From assembly GCF_001528745.1 (NCBI RefSeq), contig NZ_BCNS01000002.1, positions 1-64,000 on the forward strand: a stretch of 64,000 nt of DNA. Reading direction: 5' to 3'. Shown one piece after another: positions 30,790-39,241 of the stretch. Each line of letters opens with the position of its first letter. The stretch's first letter is position 1. The position numbers and the translations under genes are program-made. This DNA is from Marinobacterium profundum (GTDB taxonomy: Bacteria; Pseudomonadota; Gammaproteobacteria; Pseudomonadales; Balneatricaceae). The notes beneath the pieces were generated by a model. The model saw only the letters and a program-made list of their open reading frames with translations. It was not told where the DNA came from and did no database searches.

Positions 30790-31731
30790 ATGAACTTCTT
30801 CAAGAACGCGATCTTCTATTGCCTCAAAGACTGCCCCGTGCAGGAAGCCCTCGAAGCGGCCCTGGCCGAAGGTGCCTTTGTACCACCCGGCACTCAGGAA
30901 ATGACACGCAGCGGCTGGGTGGCGCCAGCTGAAGGCCTGGACGAAAGCCTGGTACTGGCATCGGAAACCCAGGAAGGCGGCCATGCAATGACTATCACCC
31001 TGCGCACCGATACAAAAATCATCCCTGCGGCAACCCTGCGCGATCACGTAGAAGCCCAGGTAAAGGCCATCGAAGAGCAGCAGGGCCGCAAAGTCTTCAG
31101 GCGTGAACGCACCCAGCTGAAGGATGAAGCCATCCTGGATCTGCTGCCGCGTGCCTTCACCCGCCGGCAGCACACCCGCGCGCTGCTCATCCCTGCCGCC
31201 GGCCTGCTGGTGGTCGAGGCCACAAGCTACCGTATCGCCGAAGACCTGCTGAGCGCGCTACGAGGCGCCCTGGGATCGCTGCGCGTCACCCTGCCGGACG
31301 TTAAGCAGTCACCGGGCGCCATCATGAGCCAGTGGATTGAAGGCGCAGCCACGCAAATCGGCCGATTCACCGTACTTGATGAGTGCAACCTGCGCAGCAC
31401 GCTGGTGGAAGGCGCCGACATCAAGCTCCGCGGACAGGATCTGGCCAACCCCGATATCGTGGCGCATATCGGCAACGGCAACCTAGTCACCCGCCTGGCG
31501 CTGGAATGGAACGACTACCTGGTGCTGCGGCTCTGTGAAGATCTGCGAGTGCTGCGCATCTGCACCACCGACACCTTCAATGAGCAGCGCGCCGATGAAG
31601 CCGACGACCTGATTAAGTGCCAGGCCGATCTGCTGCTGATGGCTGCCTGTCTGCGGCAGCTTTTCAAAGACATCACCGGCGCCTTTGGCGGCCTGGTCGA
31701 AACCCCTGTCGCCGATAAAACCGCAGCCTGA
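30790..31731 (+). CDS. rdgC: RdgC recombination-associated protein
   Basis: 313 residues, the usual RdgC length. Family blocks are clear: [12 protein letters not shown] at the start, SGWVAPAEG near residue 42, [39 protein letters not shown], and [21 protein letters not shown]. RdgC forms a ring dimer on double-stranded DNA and limits RecA loading and strand exchange. A phage copy in the early operon may protect replicating phage DNA from host recombination or keep RecA from cleaving the repressor. A clear ribosome site is present (CAGGAATCACC). Confidence 0.95.
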   Translation: MNFFKNAIFYCLKDCPVQEALEAALAEGAFVPPGTQEMTRSGWVAPAEGLDESLVLASETQEGGHAMTITLRTDTKIIPAATLRDHVEAQVKAIEEQQGRKVFRRERTQLKDEAILDLLPRAFTRRQHTRALLIPAAGLLVVEATSYRIAEDLLSALRGALGSLRVTLPDVKQSPGAIMSQWIEGAATQIGRFTVLDECNLRSTLVEGADIKLRGQDLANPDIVAHIGNGNLVTRLALEWNDYLVLRLCEDLRVLRICTTDTFNEQRADEADDLIKCQADLLLMAACLRQLFKDITGAFGGLVETPVADKTAA

Positions 31732-31757
31732 GCCTAAAACCCAAGGAGGGAAACATC

Positions 31758-32303
31758 ATGTTAATACTGACCCGTCGTGTGGGCGAAACCCTGATGATCG
31801 GCGATGACGTTACCGTCACCGTGCTGAGTATGAAGGGGAACCAGATCCGCCTCGGCGTTAACGCGCCAAAGGAAACCACCGTCCATCGCGAGGAAATCCA
31901 CCAGCGCATCAAGGAAGAAAAGGCGGTTAAGGAGGCCAAGGAAGCAGAGCTGATAAAGGGGCTGTACCTGTTCGCCTTTCGCGAAATAGACACGCAAAAG
32001 CCGCTGCTCTGGATCGCCACTGAACGCTCCAATCTAAGTGGCGTAGAGGCAGACGCCGCCATACTCGCGCTATTTCACAGTGAGTGCCACGGCTACCCCC
32101 TGGATGAGTTCTACATAGAGCTGATCTGGACGCCCGATATGGTCTTTTATCACGACACCGATCTTGCCTGCGAGGCTGAGAATTCCATCTACGCTGCGCT
32201 GGTGGCCGAGTGTCGCATCACTCACCAGGCAACACCCTTTGTTGTGCCCATGCCCACCAGCACGCAGGAAACACTGGCCGTCGAACTGGAAGGTGCAGCA
32301 TGA
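31758..32303 (+). CDS. CsrA/RsmA regulator fused to an unknown C-terminal domain
   Basis: 181 residues, three times the length of a CsrA. Residues 1-55 are a nearly complete Csr[41 protein letters not shown], with the RNA-binding Leu4, Arg6 and Arg44 in place. Residues 56-70 are a charged helix, and about 110 further residues ([48 protein letters not shown]) form a domain I do not recognise. CsrA binds GGA motifs at ribosome sites and controls host carbon flow, motility and biofilm. A phage version could reprogramme host mRNAs. The AAGGAGGG site eight bases before the ATG is very strong. Confidence 0.92.
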   Translation: MLILTRRVGETLMIGDDVTVTVLSMKGNQIRLGVNAPKETTVHREEIHQRIKEEKAVKEAKEAELIKGLYLFAFREIDTQKPLLWIATERSNLSGVEADAAILALFHSECHGYPLDEFYIELIWTPDMVFYHDTDLACEAENSIYAALVAECRITHQATPFVVPMPTSTQETLAVELEGAA

Positions 32304-32536
32304 AAGCCGATATCGACTACGAAATTTCCATCGACCGTGCGTCCAGTCAGTACGCGATTTTCAAAGGGTTCGAAATCGTGTTCGGCTTTACGCCCTACAC
32401 AACCGAGGCTGATGCGGAATACGCAGCGCGCGCCTGGGTATCTGAGCGAACCGATAAGGAACCCACCTTCATATATCCGCGGATTACCAGCATGAAGATG
32501 ACGCGCTGCCGCTCTACAAAGAGGGCCGCGTCATGA
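32300..32536 (+). CDS. Small phage protein of unknown function
   Basis: 78 residues, [20 protein letters not shown] then [10 protein letters not shown]. The start overlaps the CsrA-fusion stop by 4 bp, so it is coupled to it. Mixed alpha/beta, with basic C-terminus. No family recognised. Confidence 0.65.
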   Translation: MKADIDYEISIDRASSQYAIFKGFEIVFGFTPYTTEADAEYAARAWVSERTDKEPTFIYPRITSMKMTRCRSTKRAAS

Positions 32537-32820
32537 ATTGCGAATGTAAGACGGAATTTGAAGCCAAGCTCGCCGAGCGTATGAAAGCGGACCTCCCTGA
32601 AGGTCATGCCGACTACAAAGCCGAACTGGACAACTACACCCTCGGTATTTCAGATGCTGGCTTGCGCTTGGAAATGATCATCCCCTACAAGGGGCGCGTT
32701 CAGGTTCCGAAGAAAGCCGGCGGCCTGAAAACCCAAAAGATTGATACTTGGATTAAGGCGGCATTCTGCCCGTTCTGCGGCGTCGCGACAGCGCCGGTGG
32801 CGAAGGAAGGTGCCATATGA
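32533..32820 (+). CDS. Phage protein with Cys pairs
   Basis: 95 residues. CEC near the start and CPFC near the end (FCPFCGVATAP) suggest a zinc site. Overlaps both neighbours by 4 bp. No family recognised. Confidence 0.65.
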   Translation: MNCECKTEFEAKLAERMKADLPEGHADYKAELDNYTLGISDAGLRLEMIIPYKGRVQVPKKAGGLKTQKIDTWIKAAFCPFCGVATAPVAKEGAI

Positions 32821-33110
32821 ACACCGGACAGCAGGCGGTCGAGATAAGCGCCAAGCTATACCAGTGCCGGGATCAGCAAATATTCCTGGGCGGGGCAGAC
32901 AAATTCAAAGCAACAGTTCAGAAGTGGCGTCCACTGTTCGACAGCGCCATGAAGGAACACAACTGCGGACCGATAAAAGCGCTCACCGTGCTACTGGATC
33001 GGCTGGAAAAGAGCGCGCATAACGACGGCATGGCGATGCACTTGCTGTGCGCTGTGGCCTGCGAACTGGCAGAGCCTGGCGTCACGGTCGGGAAGGAAGG
33101 TGCGGCATGA
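32817..33110 (+). CDS. Small helical phage protein
   Basis: 97 residues, mostly helical (KALTVLLDRLEKSAHNDGMA, MHLLCAVACELAEPGVTVG). Coupled to both neighbours by ATGA overlaps. No family recognised. Confidence 0.65.
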   Translation: MNTGQQAVEISAKLYQCRDQQIFLGGADKFKATVQKWRPLFDSAMKEHNCGPIKALTVLLDRLEKSAHNDGMAMHLLCAVACELAEPGVTVGKEGAA

Positions 33111-34813
33111 CTTCGCGGATGAAACTAAACCCGCTCGATTTCAATACCCAGTACGGCCTGGCGCTTGACGAAATCGACCACGAAATAAATGTTGATCTCT
33201 TCGCAGGCGGTGGTGGGGCTAGCACCGGGATCGAAATGGGCCTTGGCCGCCCTGTTCATATTGCAATCAACCACAACCCGGCGGCGATCAGCATGCATCA
33301 GGCCAACCACCCCGGCTGCCTGCACCTGCAAACCGATGTCTGGACTGTCGATCCCGTGGCCGTGCTCGCAGGGCGTCGGGTTGGGTGGTTCCACGCATCC
33401 CCGGATTGCACCCACCACAGCCAGGCCGCAGGCGGGCAACCGCGCAAGAAAGAGATCCGGGATTTATCGTGGGTCGTGATCAAGTGGGCCGGCATCGGCA
33501 AGCCCCGCATCATCAGCCTGGAGAACGTGAAGCAGATCCGCCAGTGGGGCCCGCTCGTCGCCAAGCGCTGCAAGACCACCGGGCGCGTTATGCGACTGGA
33601 TGGAACCGTTGCCAATCCCGGCGAGCGTGTACCGCGCCATGAGCAGTACCTGGTGCCGAACAAGAAGCGCAAAGGGCAAACGTGGCAAAAGTTCCGCGCC
33701 TGTCTAGAGGCGCTGGGGTACCACGTCGATCACCGCATTCTGAAGGCCTGTGACTTCGGCGCCCCAACGAGCCGCGAGCGTCTATTCATGGTTGCCCGTC
33801 GAGATGGCGAGCCGATCATATGGCCTGAACCCAGTCACGCAGCGCAGCCGGCCAAGGGCCAGAAGCCCTACCGCACGGCCGCTGAATGCATCGACTGGGC
33901 TGTGCCAGGCAAAAGCATCTTCGGCCGCAAGAAGCCGCTGGCAGAGGCCACCATGCGACGGATCGCCAAGGGCATCAAGCGCGAGGTGTTAGATAGAGCC
34001 CAGCCCTTCATCGTGCCGATAGCAAACTGGAGCCAGGAGACGGTACACCCAGCAGACCAGCCGCTGAACACCATTACGGCATGGCCCCGTGGCGGATCAT
34101 TCGCGCTCGCAACAGCATTCCTGGCGCAAGCGAACGGCGGGTTCAACACCACGCACTCCAAGCCGCTCAGCGACCCGATGACCACGGTGACAAACACCGG
34201 CAGCCAGCAGCAGCTGGTAACGGCCAACCTGGTGCACCTGCGCGGCAACTGTGACGCGCGGGCGGTGGATGACCCACTGCACACCATCAGCGCCGGCGGG
34301 CAGCACCATGCACCGGCAACCGCCTTCCTGTCCCGTCAGTTCGGTGGCAGCGTTGGCCAAGGCATTGATGAGCCAGCCCCGACGATCACCGCAGGAGGTG
34401 GCGGAAAGTCCGCTCTGGTTGAGATCAAGCTGGCAGCAGATGCCGAGGCCGGCGCCCTGTGCTGTGCCGCCTTCCTGATGCGCTACTACGGCGAAGGCGG
34501 ACAGTGGGGCGATCTGCGCGAGCCAATGCACACGCTAACCACCAAGGCCCGCTTGGCTCTGGTCACCGTTTGGATAGGCGGCGACCCATACGTGATTGTT
34601 GATATCCATCTGCGCATGCTCCAGCCCCATGAGCTGTACATGGCGCAGGGCTTCCCGCCGAGCTACATCATCGACCGGGGGCACGACGGGCGCAGGCTCA
34701 CGAAATCCGAGCAGGTGCATATGTGCGGCAACTCAGTGAGCCCACCGCCGATGGCCGCCATCGCCCGAGCAAACAACCCATGGCAAAGAAATAGTCAATT
34801 TCTCGCAGCATAA
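33107..34813 (+). CDS. C5-cytosine DNA methyltransferase
   Basis: 568 residues. Motif I is DLFAGGGGASTGIEMG and motif VI is ISLENVKQIRQWG. The motif VIII region is GAPTSRERLFMVARR and the last motif is QGFPPSYI with GNSVSPPPMAA. The catalytic Cys loop reads HASPDCTHHSQA, a variant of the usual GFPCQ. The target-recognition region (about 34040-34600) is made of five imperfect repeats like PLHTISAGGQHHAPATAFL. No restriction enzyme gene adjoins it, so it probably modifies phage DNA to escape host restriction. The ATGA overlap at 33107 sets the start. Confidence 0.93.
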   Translation: MTSRMKLNPLDFNTQYGLALDEIDHEINVDLFAGGGGASTGIEMGLGRPVHIAINHNPAAISMHQANHPGCLHLQTDVWTVDPVAVLAGRRVGWFHASPDCTHHSQAAGGQPRKKEIRDLSWVVIKWAGIGKPRIISLENVKQIRQWGPLVAKRCKTTGRVMRLDGTVANPGERVPRHEQYLVPNKKRKGQTWQKFRACLEALGYHVDHRILKACDFGAPTSRERLFMVARRDGEPIIWPEPSHAAQPAKGQKPYRTAAECIDWAVPGKSIFGRKKPLAEATMRRIAKGIKREVLDRAQPFIVPIANWSQETVHPADQPLNTITAWPRGGSFALATAFLAQANGGFNTTHSKPLSDPMTTVTNTGSQQQLVTANLVHLRGNCDARAVDDPLHTISAGGQHHAPATAFLSRQFGGSVGQGIDEPAPTITAGGGGKSALVEIKLAADAEAGALCCAAFLMRYYGEGGQWGDLREPMHTLTTKARLALVTVWIGGDPYVIVDIHLRMLQPHELYMAQGFPPSYIIDRGHDGRRLTKSEQVHMCGNSVSPPPMAAIARANNPWQRNSQFLAA

Positions 34814-34824
34814 GGATCGAAAGC

Positions 34825-35403
34825 ATGACCATCACCAACATCGATCTGCCAGCCAAGCTGCTGCGTGCGGCCCAGGAATATCAGGCCGTGAATGATGTCC
34901 GCTATTACCTGAATGGCATTGTGATAAATACGGCAGGGTATATCGGATCCACCAATGGTCATTGCGCATTTTGGGCGCAGTGCGCCGAGGCCAAACAGCT
35001 CAAAAACACCATCATTATGAATATCGGTGGCGCTATTCCAGCCAAAGCCGAGACGGCGCATATCTCACTGCATGAGAACGGAAATGCGGGCTATATGTGG
35101 TTCTCCTGCGAGCTCGGGCGGCACGTCCTCAAAAAAGGATCAAAAGTGTACCTTGGCCTGAATCTGGTAGATGGCACGTTTCCGGATCTGGAGCGAGTGA
35201 TGCCAAAGGGCGAACTGGTGGCGACACCCGCAATCGGCCTTAACCCAAACTACATCGCCAAAGCGGGAAAAGCGGGGCGGGCCCTGGGCTCAAAGAGCCC
35301 CACGGTCGAACTGAGGTTTCGCGGGGCTGATAGTTGCATAGAAATGCTGCTCAAGCATGCGGACTACAACGCCAAAGTCATTGTGATGCCGTGCGAGATA
35401 TAA
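34825..35403 (+). CDS. Short DNA polymerase III beta-clamp homologue
   Basis: 192 residues, about half the length of bacterial DnaN (366). Residues 20-35 (VNDVRYYLNGIVINTA) match DnaN domain 2 (DVRYYLNGM), TNGHCAF matches the ATDGHRLA strand, LVDGTFPDLERVMPKG matches VDGRFPDYRRVLPKN, and the end (IGLNPNYIAKAG, VIVMPCEI) matches domain 3 (IGFNVSYV, YVVMPMRL). Domain 1 and the first half of domain 3 are absent. It may form its own ring of more than two subunits, or a partial clamp that binds host polymerase or clamp loader. The gene follows the methyltransferase in the early operon. Confidence 0.82.
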   Translation: MTITNIDLPAKLLRAAQEYQAVNDVRYYLNGIVINTAGYIGSTNGHCAFWAQCAEAKQLKNTIIMNIGGAIPAKAETAHISLHENGNAGYMWFSCELGRHVLKKGSKVYLGLNLVDGTFPDLERVMPKGELVATPAIGLNPNYIAKAGKAGRALGSKSPTVELRFRGADSCIEMLLKHADYNAKVIVMPCEI

Positions 35404-35414
35404 GGAGCAAACCA

Positions 35415-35816
35415 ATGATCATCACCACCTATGAAGCCTGGTGTGACGCTCAGCGCGCTCTGGCGACAGACACTGCCTGCGATGAATGCGAAAGCAGCGG
35501 CTGGATTGAATGTGACCTGGGGCATGAGCATAAGTGCGACACCTGCGAGAGCAAAGGGCATTACCTTTCGCTGGACGGTGAAACAAAACTCAACCTCAGC
35601 CACGGGCTGTACTTCCACGCAGCCATCGCCGACATCAAGGCGATGTGCCTGTGGACCAGGCGGGATTTTCTGGCAGAAGTCGGGCCCTTTGTGCGAAGCG
35701 CGCGGGGTTACGACAAGCCGACAGATCGGAGCAATGCAGATGATTACTTGGCTGGTTTACCGCAATCGCCGTCTGGTCATACAGATATTCACCCACTGCA
35801 GGCCTGCCTGGCGTAA
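35415..35816 (+). CDS. Zinc-finger protein, DnaJ-like Cys motif
   Basis: 133 residues. CDECESSGWIECD followed by CDTCESKGH is a CxxCxxxG pair as in DnaJ zinc domains, so it likely binds one zinc ion and possibly nucleic acid. AAGGAG nine bases before the ATG at 35415 sets the start. The last 25 residues overlap the next frame and may be an extension. No family recognised. Confidence 0.7.
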   Translation: MIITTYEAWCDAQRALATDTACDECESSGWIECDLGHEHKCDTCESKGHYLSLDGETKLNLSHGLYFHAAIADIKAMCLWTRRDFLAEVGPFVRSARGYDKPTDRSNADDYLAGLPQSPSGHTDIHPLQACLA

Positions 35817-35898
35817 TAGCGAGGCGGCGAAGCGGGCGGCAGAGCTCTATCGTCTCGATCCGGCAGACCACATCAGCGTCCAGAGAGTCGGACGCTAA
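35740..35898 (+). CDS. Possible 52-residue protein
   Basis: MITWLVYRNRRLVIQIFTHC then basic residues and YRLDPADHISVQRVGR. GGAG lies eight bases before the start, but the frame overlaps the upstream gene by 77 bp. Either one may be the real coding sequence here. Confidence 0.35.
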   Translation: MITWLVYRNRRLVIQIFTHCRPAWRNSEAAKRAAELYRLDPADHISVQRVGR

Positions 35899-35953
35899 CC
35901 CACCGTTCCAGTGTGCAGTCGGAACCCACGGCCAGCAGGGCGAGGTAATCGAT

Positions 35954-36133
35954 ATGAAAGGCAAGCAACGGAATGACGGCAAGCCCCGCGGCATGACGGT
36001 CGCGCAGATCAGAGCCAAAGAGGATGTGGCGCGCGGCGCAAAACTATGGGAATGCCCCTATAAGTCTCAGGCCTGGAAGTCCGTCTGGCTACGGGCCTAT
36101 GCAGCGGCCCAGCAACAACAACTGCTCAATTAA
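35954..36133 (+). CDS. Rmf/CrpP-like small protein
   Basis: 59 residues. The central [20 protein letters not shown] matches the family core, CPY with a later aromatic-Leu-x-x-aromatic and Ala. In E. coli the ribosome modulation factor (55 residues) dimerises 70S ribosomes in stationary phase, and CrpP relatives occur on plasmids and phages. The first 25 residues are basic and extended. Whether this one acts on ribosomes is inferred. It lies between a zinc-finger gene and ssb in the early operon. Confidence 0.6.
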   Translation: MKGKQRNDGKPRGMTVAQIRAKEDVARGAKLWECPYKSQAWKSVWLRAYAAAQQQQLLN

Positions 36134-36147
36134 TCAAGGAAATAACC

Positions 36148-36723
36148 ATGGCGCGCGGCGTAAATAAAGTAATTCTGGTGGGCAACCTCGGCGGAGATCC
36201 GGAAGTGCGTTACATGCCCTCCGGTAATGCGGTGACTAACGTAACTCTGGCCACCAGCGACAGCTGGAAAGACAAGAACACTGGCCAGATGCAGGAACGC
36301 ACCGAATGGCACCGAGTCGTGTTCTTCAACAAGCTGGCCGAGATCGCCGGCGAGTACCTGCGTAAGGGCTCACAGGTCTACGTCGAAGGCGCACTGCGCA
36401 CCCGCAAGTGGCAGGACCAGAGCGGCCAGGACAAATACACCACTGAAATCGTCGCCAGCGAAATGCAGATGATCGGCAGTCGCCCGGCGGGCCAGCAGGA
36501 CGGCCAGAACTCGCGCCCACCTGGCCAAAGCAACAGCCAGGGGTATGCCGGCAACGGGCAGCAATACGGACAGCAGCCTGCAGCGCAGCAGAACAGCCGC
36601 CCGCAGCCGCAAAATCAGCCAGGCCAGCAGGTTGCCGGCGCTGGGTACGGCCCAGACCCAGGCGTGCCTGAGTTTGACGACGATATCCCCTTCGAGGTCT
36701 ACCACAAACACCTGCACAGCTAG
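36148..36723 (+). CDS. ssb: Single-stranded DNA-binding protein
   Basis: 191 residues. The OB domain (residues 1-110) has [20 protein letters not shown] and the usual aromatic strands. A Gln/Pro/Asn-rich linker leads to FDDDIPF. In normal SSB that acidic tip is the last residue group, but here nine more residues (EVYHKHLHS) follow, which may change binding to host partners such as RecO or PriA. NinB at 23782 is a likely phage partner. Confidence 0.96.
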   Translation: MARGVNKVILVGNLGGDPEVRYMPSGNAVTNVTLATSDSWKDKNTGQMQERTEWHRVVFFNKLAEIAGEYLRKGSQVYVEGALRTRKWQDQSGQDKYTTEIVASEMQMIGSRPAGQQDGQNSRPPGQSNSQGYAGNGQQYGQQPAAQQNSRPQPQNQPGQQVAGAGYGPDPGVPEFDDDIPFEVYHKHLHS

Positions 36724-36735
36724 GAGTACCGCGCG

Positions 36736-37023
36736 ATGAGCAATCCACACCAGCGCCTGGTCAAGCTGGGCGACATGATGGGCGACGGGCTGCATCTTGA
36801 GCCGGATGGGAAATGGATCGCCCGGGAATACAAAGCCACGCTGCGCGAGCTGGGTATTGCCATCCCGCGGAAAAACAACACTCCGCAGATCAATGAACGT
36901 ATGACGGTCCGCGTGAAGCAAGTCGTGTGCACCCAGTGTGGCGGCGCGCTGGTACAAACCCGGTCAGGATCCAAGCGCGCCCGGTGCGCATCATGCCCGG
37001 CAAAATTCAAACTACTGAAGTGA
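36736..37023 (+). CDS. Zinc-ribbon phage protein
   Basis: 95 residues. CTQCGGALV and CASCPAKFK form a C-terminal zinc ribbon. It starts 13 bp after ssb. The N-terminal 60 residues are mixed and unassigned. Confidence 0.7.
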   Translation: MSNPHQRLVKLGDMMGDGLHLEPDGKWIAREYKATLRELGIAIPRKNNTPQINERMTVRVKQVVCTQCGGALVQTRSGSKRARCASCPAKFKLLK

Positions 37024-37033
37024 GAAAGGCAGC

Positions 37034-38452
37034 ATGAGCAACACATACAAAACGGGTGACCGAGTACCCACCAGCACCCTGGCTGATCGCCTGGATGAGC
37101 TTTCAGAGGCCGTAACCAAGGGCGATACCAGCCCATTTGTCATGCGTATACCGGCCGAACTGGATCACTGCCCTGATCTGGTGATGAGTCAATCCGCAGT
37201 CAGAATGCGGGAGCTTGATGATCGGCTGAATACAGTCGAGATCGTATCCAATATATACCGGGCGCAGTTCGAGAAAGCTGAGCGCGGGCTGAACCTGCGG
37301 GCGCAGGACTTTCGCTTTATGTGCGAATCGGCGCAGCAGGTTGAAGCGCTGCTGGGCATAAAGAGCAATGGCGGGACAGGAATGGAGCCCATCATGGAAG
37401 AGGTTGAACAACTGAAGGCTGAGCGTGATCGGCTGCTGGACGGCTACCCCGAAGGCATGACGCCCACCGATGTGCGCAAGCTGAAGGAGTACAACGCCGA
37501 GCTCGCACAGGAAAACGGCGAACTGAAAGTAGCCTGCGGCGGCCTTATGACCCAGCGGGATGTGGCAAGAACCCAGCTGAGTCTTATTGAAAACACAAAG
37601 ACAATGGCTAAACCGGCACTCGCGGAAAGCTATGAAGACCTGCGGCGACAGTTTAGTAATTTATGGACAGCCTACACCGCGCTAGCGAAGACCGTTAAGT
37701 TTTACCAAGATAGAGACTATGAGGTGAAGTGGGCTGAAATTGCAGTCTCTGCTGGTGAGGTTGATGGCCTTCGCGCTGCCAATCAAACCCTTACCGAGCA
37801 GCTTTTGGCTGCTGAGGCGGGCGCTGGATTCAAAGCGCAACTTGATGCTCTGCAGAGAAAGTCTGAACACCTGCAAAGCGAAGCCCAATGCCAGGCGAAG
37901 ATGGCCAACACACTGCGCGCCACCGTATTTGAAATCTATAAAGCGGCTGGTGTGCAAAAAGGCGACTGGAACGGCGGGCGGCCAATCATTGAAAAGCTGG
38001 CGTATCTGAATGCGAAGCTTATGGCTGAAAAGGACAAGCGAATCACTGCTGATTATGAGAACAAGACACGCGAGAAAACTATTCGATCGCTGATTTCGCG
38101 TAATGTGCAGATGCGGCGGGATCTAAGAGCGCACGCGGAACAGCCTGAGCCTTGTAAGGCAGTCAAATCAGAGGTGATTTCGGGCGTTCGCATGGATGAA
38201 CTGGACGCCTCCCTAGAAGTGGAAGCCTGGTTTGCGGATGTTATAGAGCGGCGTAACTATCGAGCTGAGTCCAGCTCATGTATGCGGCACCACGGGTTTG
38301 AGGCGGGCTGCGGGAAGGTGGCGGTCCTATGGGTTAATAACCGCCCCGTCGCCACTGCCGTATTGCTGCGCGACGAATTCAACTACACCACTTTCTTTGG
38401 ATCAGAGCTTGACTGGCCAGCGGTGTCTGCCACCACGGAGCAGCAGCCATGA
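37034..38452 (+). CDS. Long coiled-coil phage protein
   Basis: 472 residues, mostly alpha-helical. Heptad segments fill residues about 50-130 and 140-330 (EEVEQLKAERDRLL, LAQENGELKVACGG, LDALQRKSEHLQSEAQC). A compact C-terminal domain with several Cys (about residues 375-472) follows, ending SATTEQQP. Proteins like this occur in the early regions of Pseudomonas phages without known function; a structural or scaffolding role is possible. No enzymatic motif is visible. Confidence 0.75.
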   Translation: MSNTYKTGDRVPTSTLADRLDELSEAVTKGDTSPFVMRIPAELDHCPDLVMSQSAVRMRELDDRLNTVEIVSNIYRAQFEKAERGLNLRAQDFRFMCESAQQVEALLGIKSNGGTGMEPIMEEVEQLKAERDRLLDGYPEGMTPTDVRKLKEYNAELAQENGELKVACGGLMTQRDVARTQLSLIENTKTMAKPALAESYEDLRRQFSNLWTAYTALAKTVKFYQDRDYEVKWAEIAVSAGEVDGLRAANQTLTEQLLAAEAGAGFKAQLDALQRKSEHLQSEAQCQAKMANTLRATVFEIYKAAGVQKGDWNGGRPIIEKLAYLNAKLMAEKDKRITADYENKTREKTIRSLISRNVQMRRDLRAHAEQPEPCKAVKSEVISGVRMDELDASLEVEAWFADVIERRNYRAESSSCMRHHGFEAGCGKVAVLWVNNRPVATAVLLRDEFNYTTFFGSELDWPAVSATTEQQP

Positions 38453-38646
38453 AAGCCCGCGGCGCTGAATCATTAAAGGCCATGGCCGAAAAGCGGCAAC
38501 AGATATGCCGCAACGTACCCCCATGCCCCGAGTGCGCAACCAGGCAGGTACAGCTGGTAAACGTAAGCGATGACTTCCCGCTCTGGAAATGCAGGCACTG
38601 CGGGAACAAGTGGAATGGCAAGACAGCACAGGAGAGCAACCAATGA
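38449..38646 (+). CDS. Zinc-ribbon protein
   Basis: 65 residues with CPECATRQ and CRHCGNKW, a typical zinc ribbon with the final Trp of such folds. ATGA overlap with both neighbours. Confidence 0.75.
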   Translation: MKARGAESLKAMAEKRQQICRNVPPCPECATRQVQLVNVSDDFPLWKCRHCGNKWNGKTAQESNQ

Positions 38647-38876
38647 CAATGCTTAACGCTCAAGGTCTGCTCGGCGAGCGCAAACTGTCACCCAAGGAAG
38701 TGGCCGAAATTCTGGACTCCACGGTGGCGACGCTGGCGGTGTGGCGCAGCACCGGCCGACACAAAGAGAAACTGCCCTTTCTCAAGATCGGCGCAAAAGT
38801 GCGCTACCTGGAGCGGGATGTGGAAGCCTTCCTTGAAGGCTGCAGGCGCACCGAAACCGATACTAAAGCCAAATAG
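38643..38876 (+). CDS. Excisionase-like helix-turn-helix protein
   Basis: 77 residues. LSPKEVAEILDSTVATLAVW, then STGRHKEKLPFLKIGAKVRY and LERDVEAFLEGC, is the MerR/AlpA-like HTH_17 fold used by excisionases. The place just before the integrase, convergent to it, supports a role in directing excision. It is in the early operon, so it should be made on induction. Confidence 0.82.
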   Translation: MTMLNAQGLLGERKLSPKEVAEILDSTVATLAVWRSTGRHKEKLPFLKIGAKVRYLERDVEAFLEGCRRTETDTKAK

Positions 38877-38884
38877 GATCTGCC

Positions 38885-39241
38885 GTGGCCAGTGTAAAGG
38901 AAAAAGTTATTAATCAGGCGCTGGCGCGCATCGAGCGCCGCCTGACTTCCATTCGTGGCGTCCTTGATGCTAATCCGCTGTCTGATCTGTGCGAGGTCAG
39001 GGAAAAGGCAGCGGCGTTGCACGACGCCTGTTTTGCGGGCGACAAGCGCGATCATGACGGATTCATAAAGGGCCTGGATCCGCTGGTGAAAGAAGAAGCG
39101 CGGCTGCTGCGGCTGGCAAAGCGGCAGCTGCGCGACTCGATGAAATTGATAGATAAGCAGGTAGAGCTTGAGTTTGAACGGGGTGAACTCATCCGCGAGC
39201 TATCGATGATCGATTTCAGGAATAGCCTTCGCGGCAGTTAG
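38885..39241 (+). CDS. Helical phage protein at the end of early operon
   Basis: 118 residues, GTG start with GGATCTGCC before it (weak site). Mostly coiled coil (VKEKVINQALARIERRLTSI, VKEEARLLRLAKRQLRDSMK). The stop overlaps the integrase stop by 4 bp in convergent fashion, so transcription of either gene runs into the other. No family recognised. Confidence 0.6.
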   Translation: MASVKEKVINQALARIERRLTSIRGVLDANPLSDLCEVREKAAALHDACFAGDKRDHDGFIKGLDPLVKEEARLLRLAKRQLRDSMKLIDKQVELEFERGELIRELSMIDFRNSLRGS

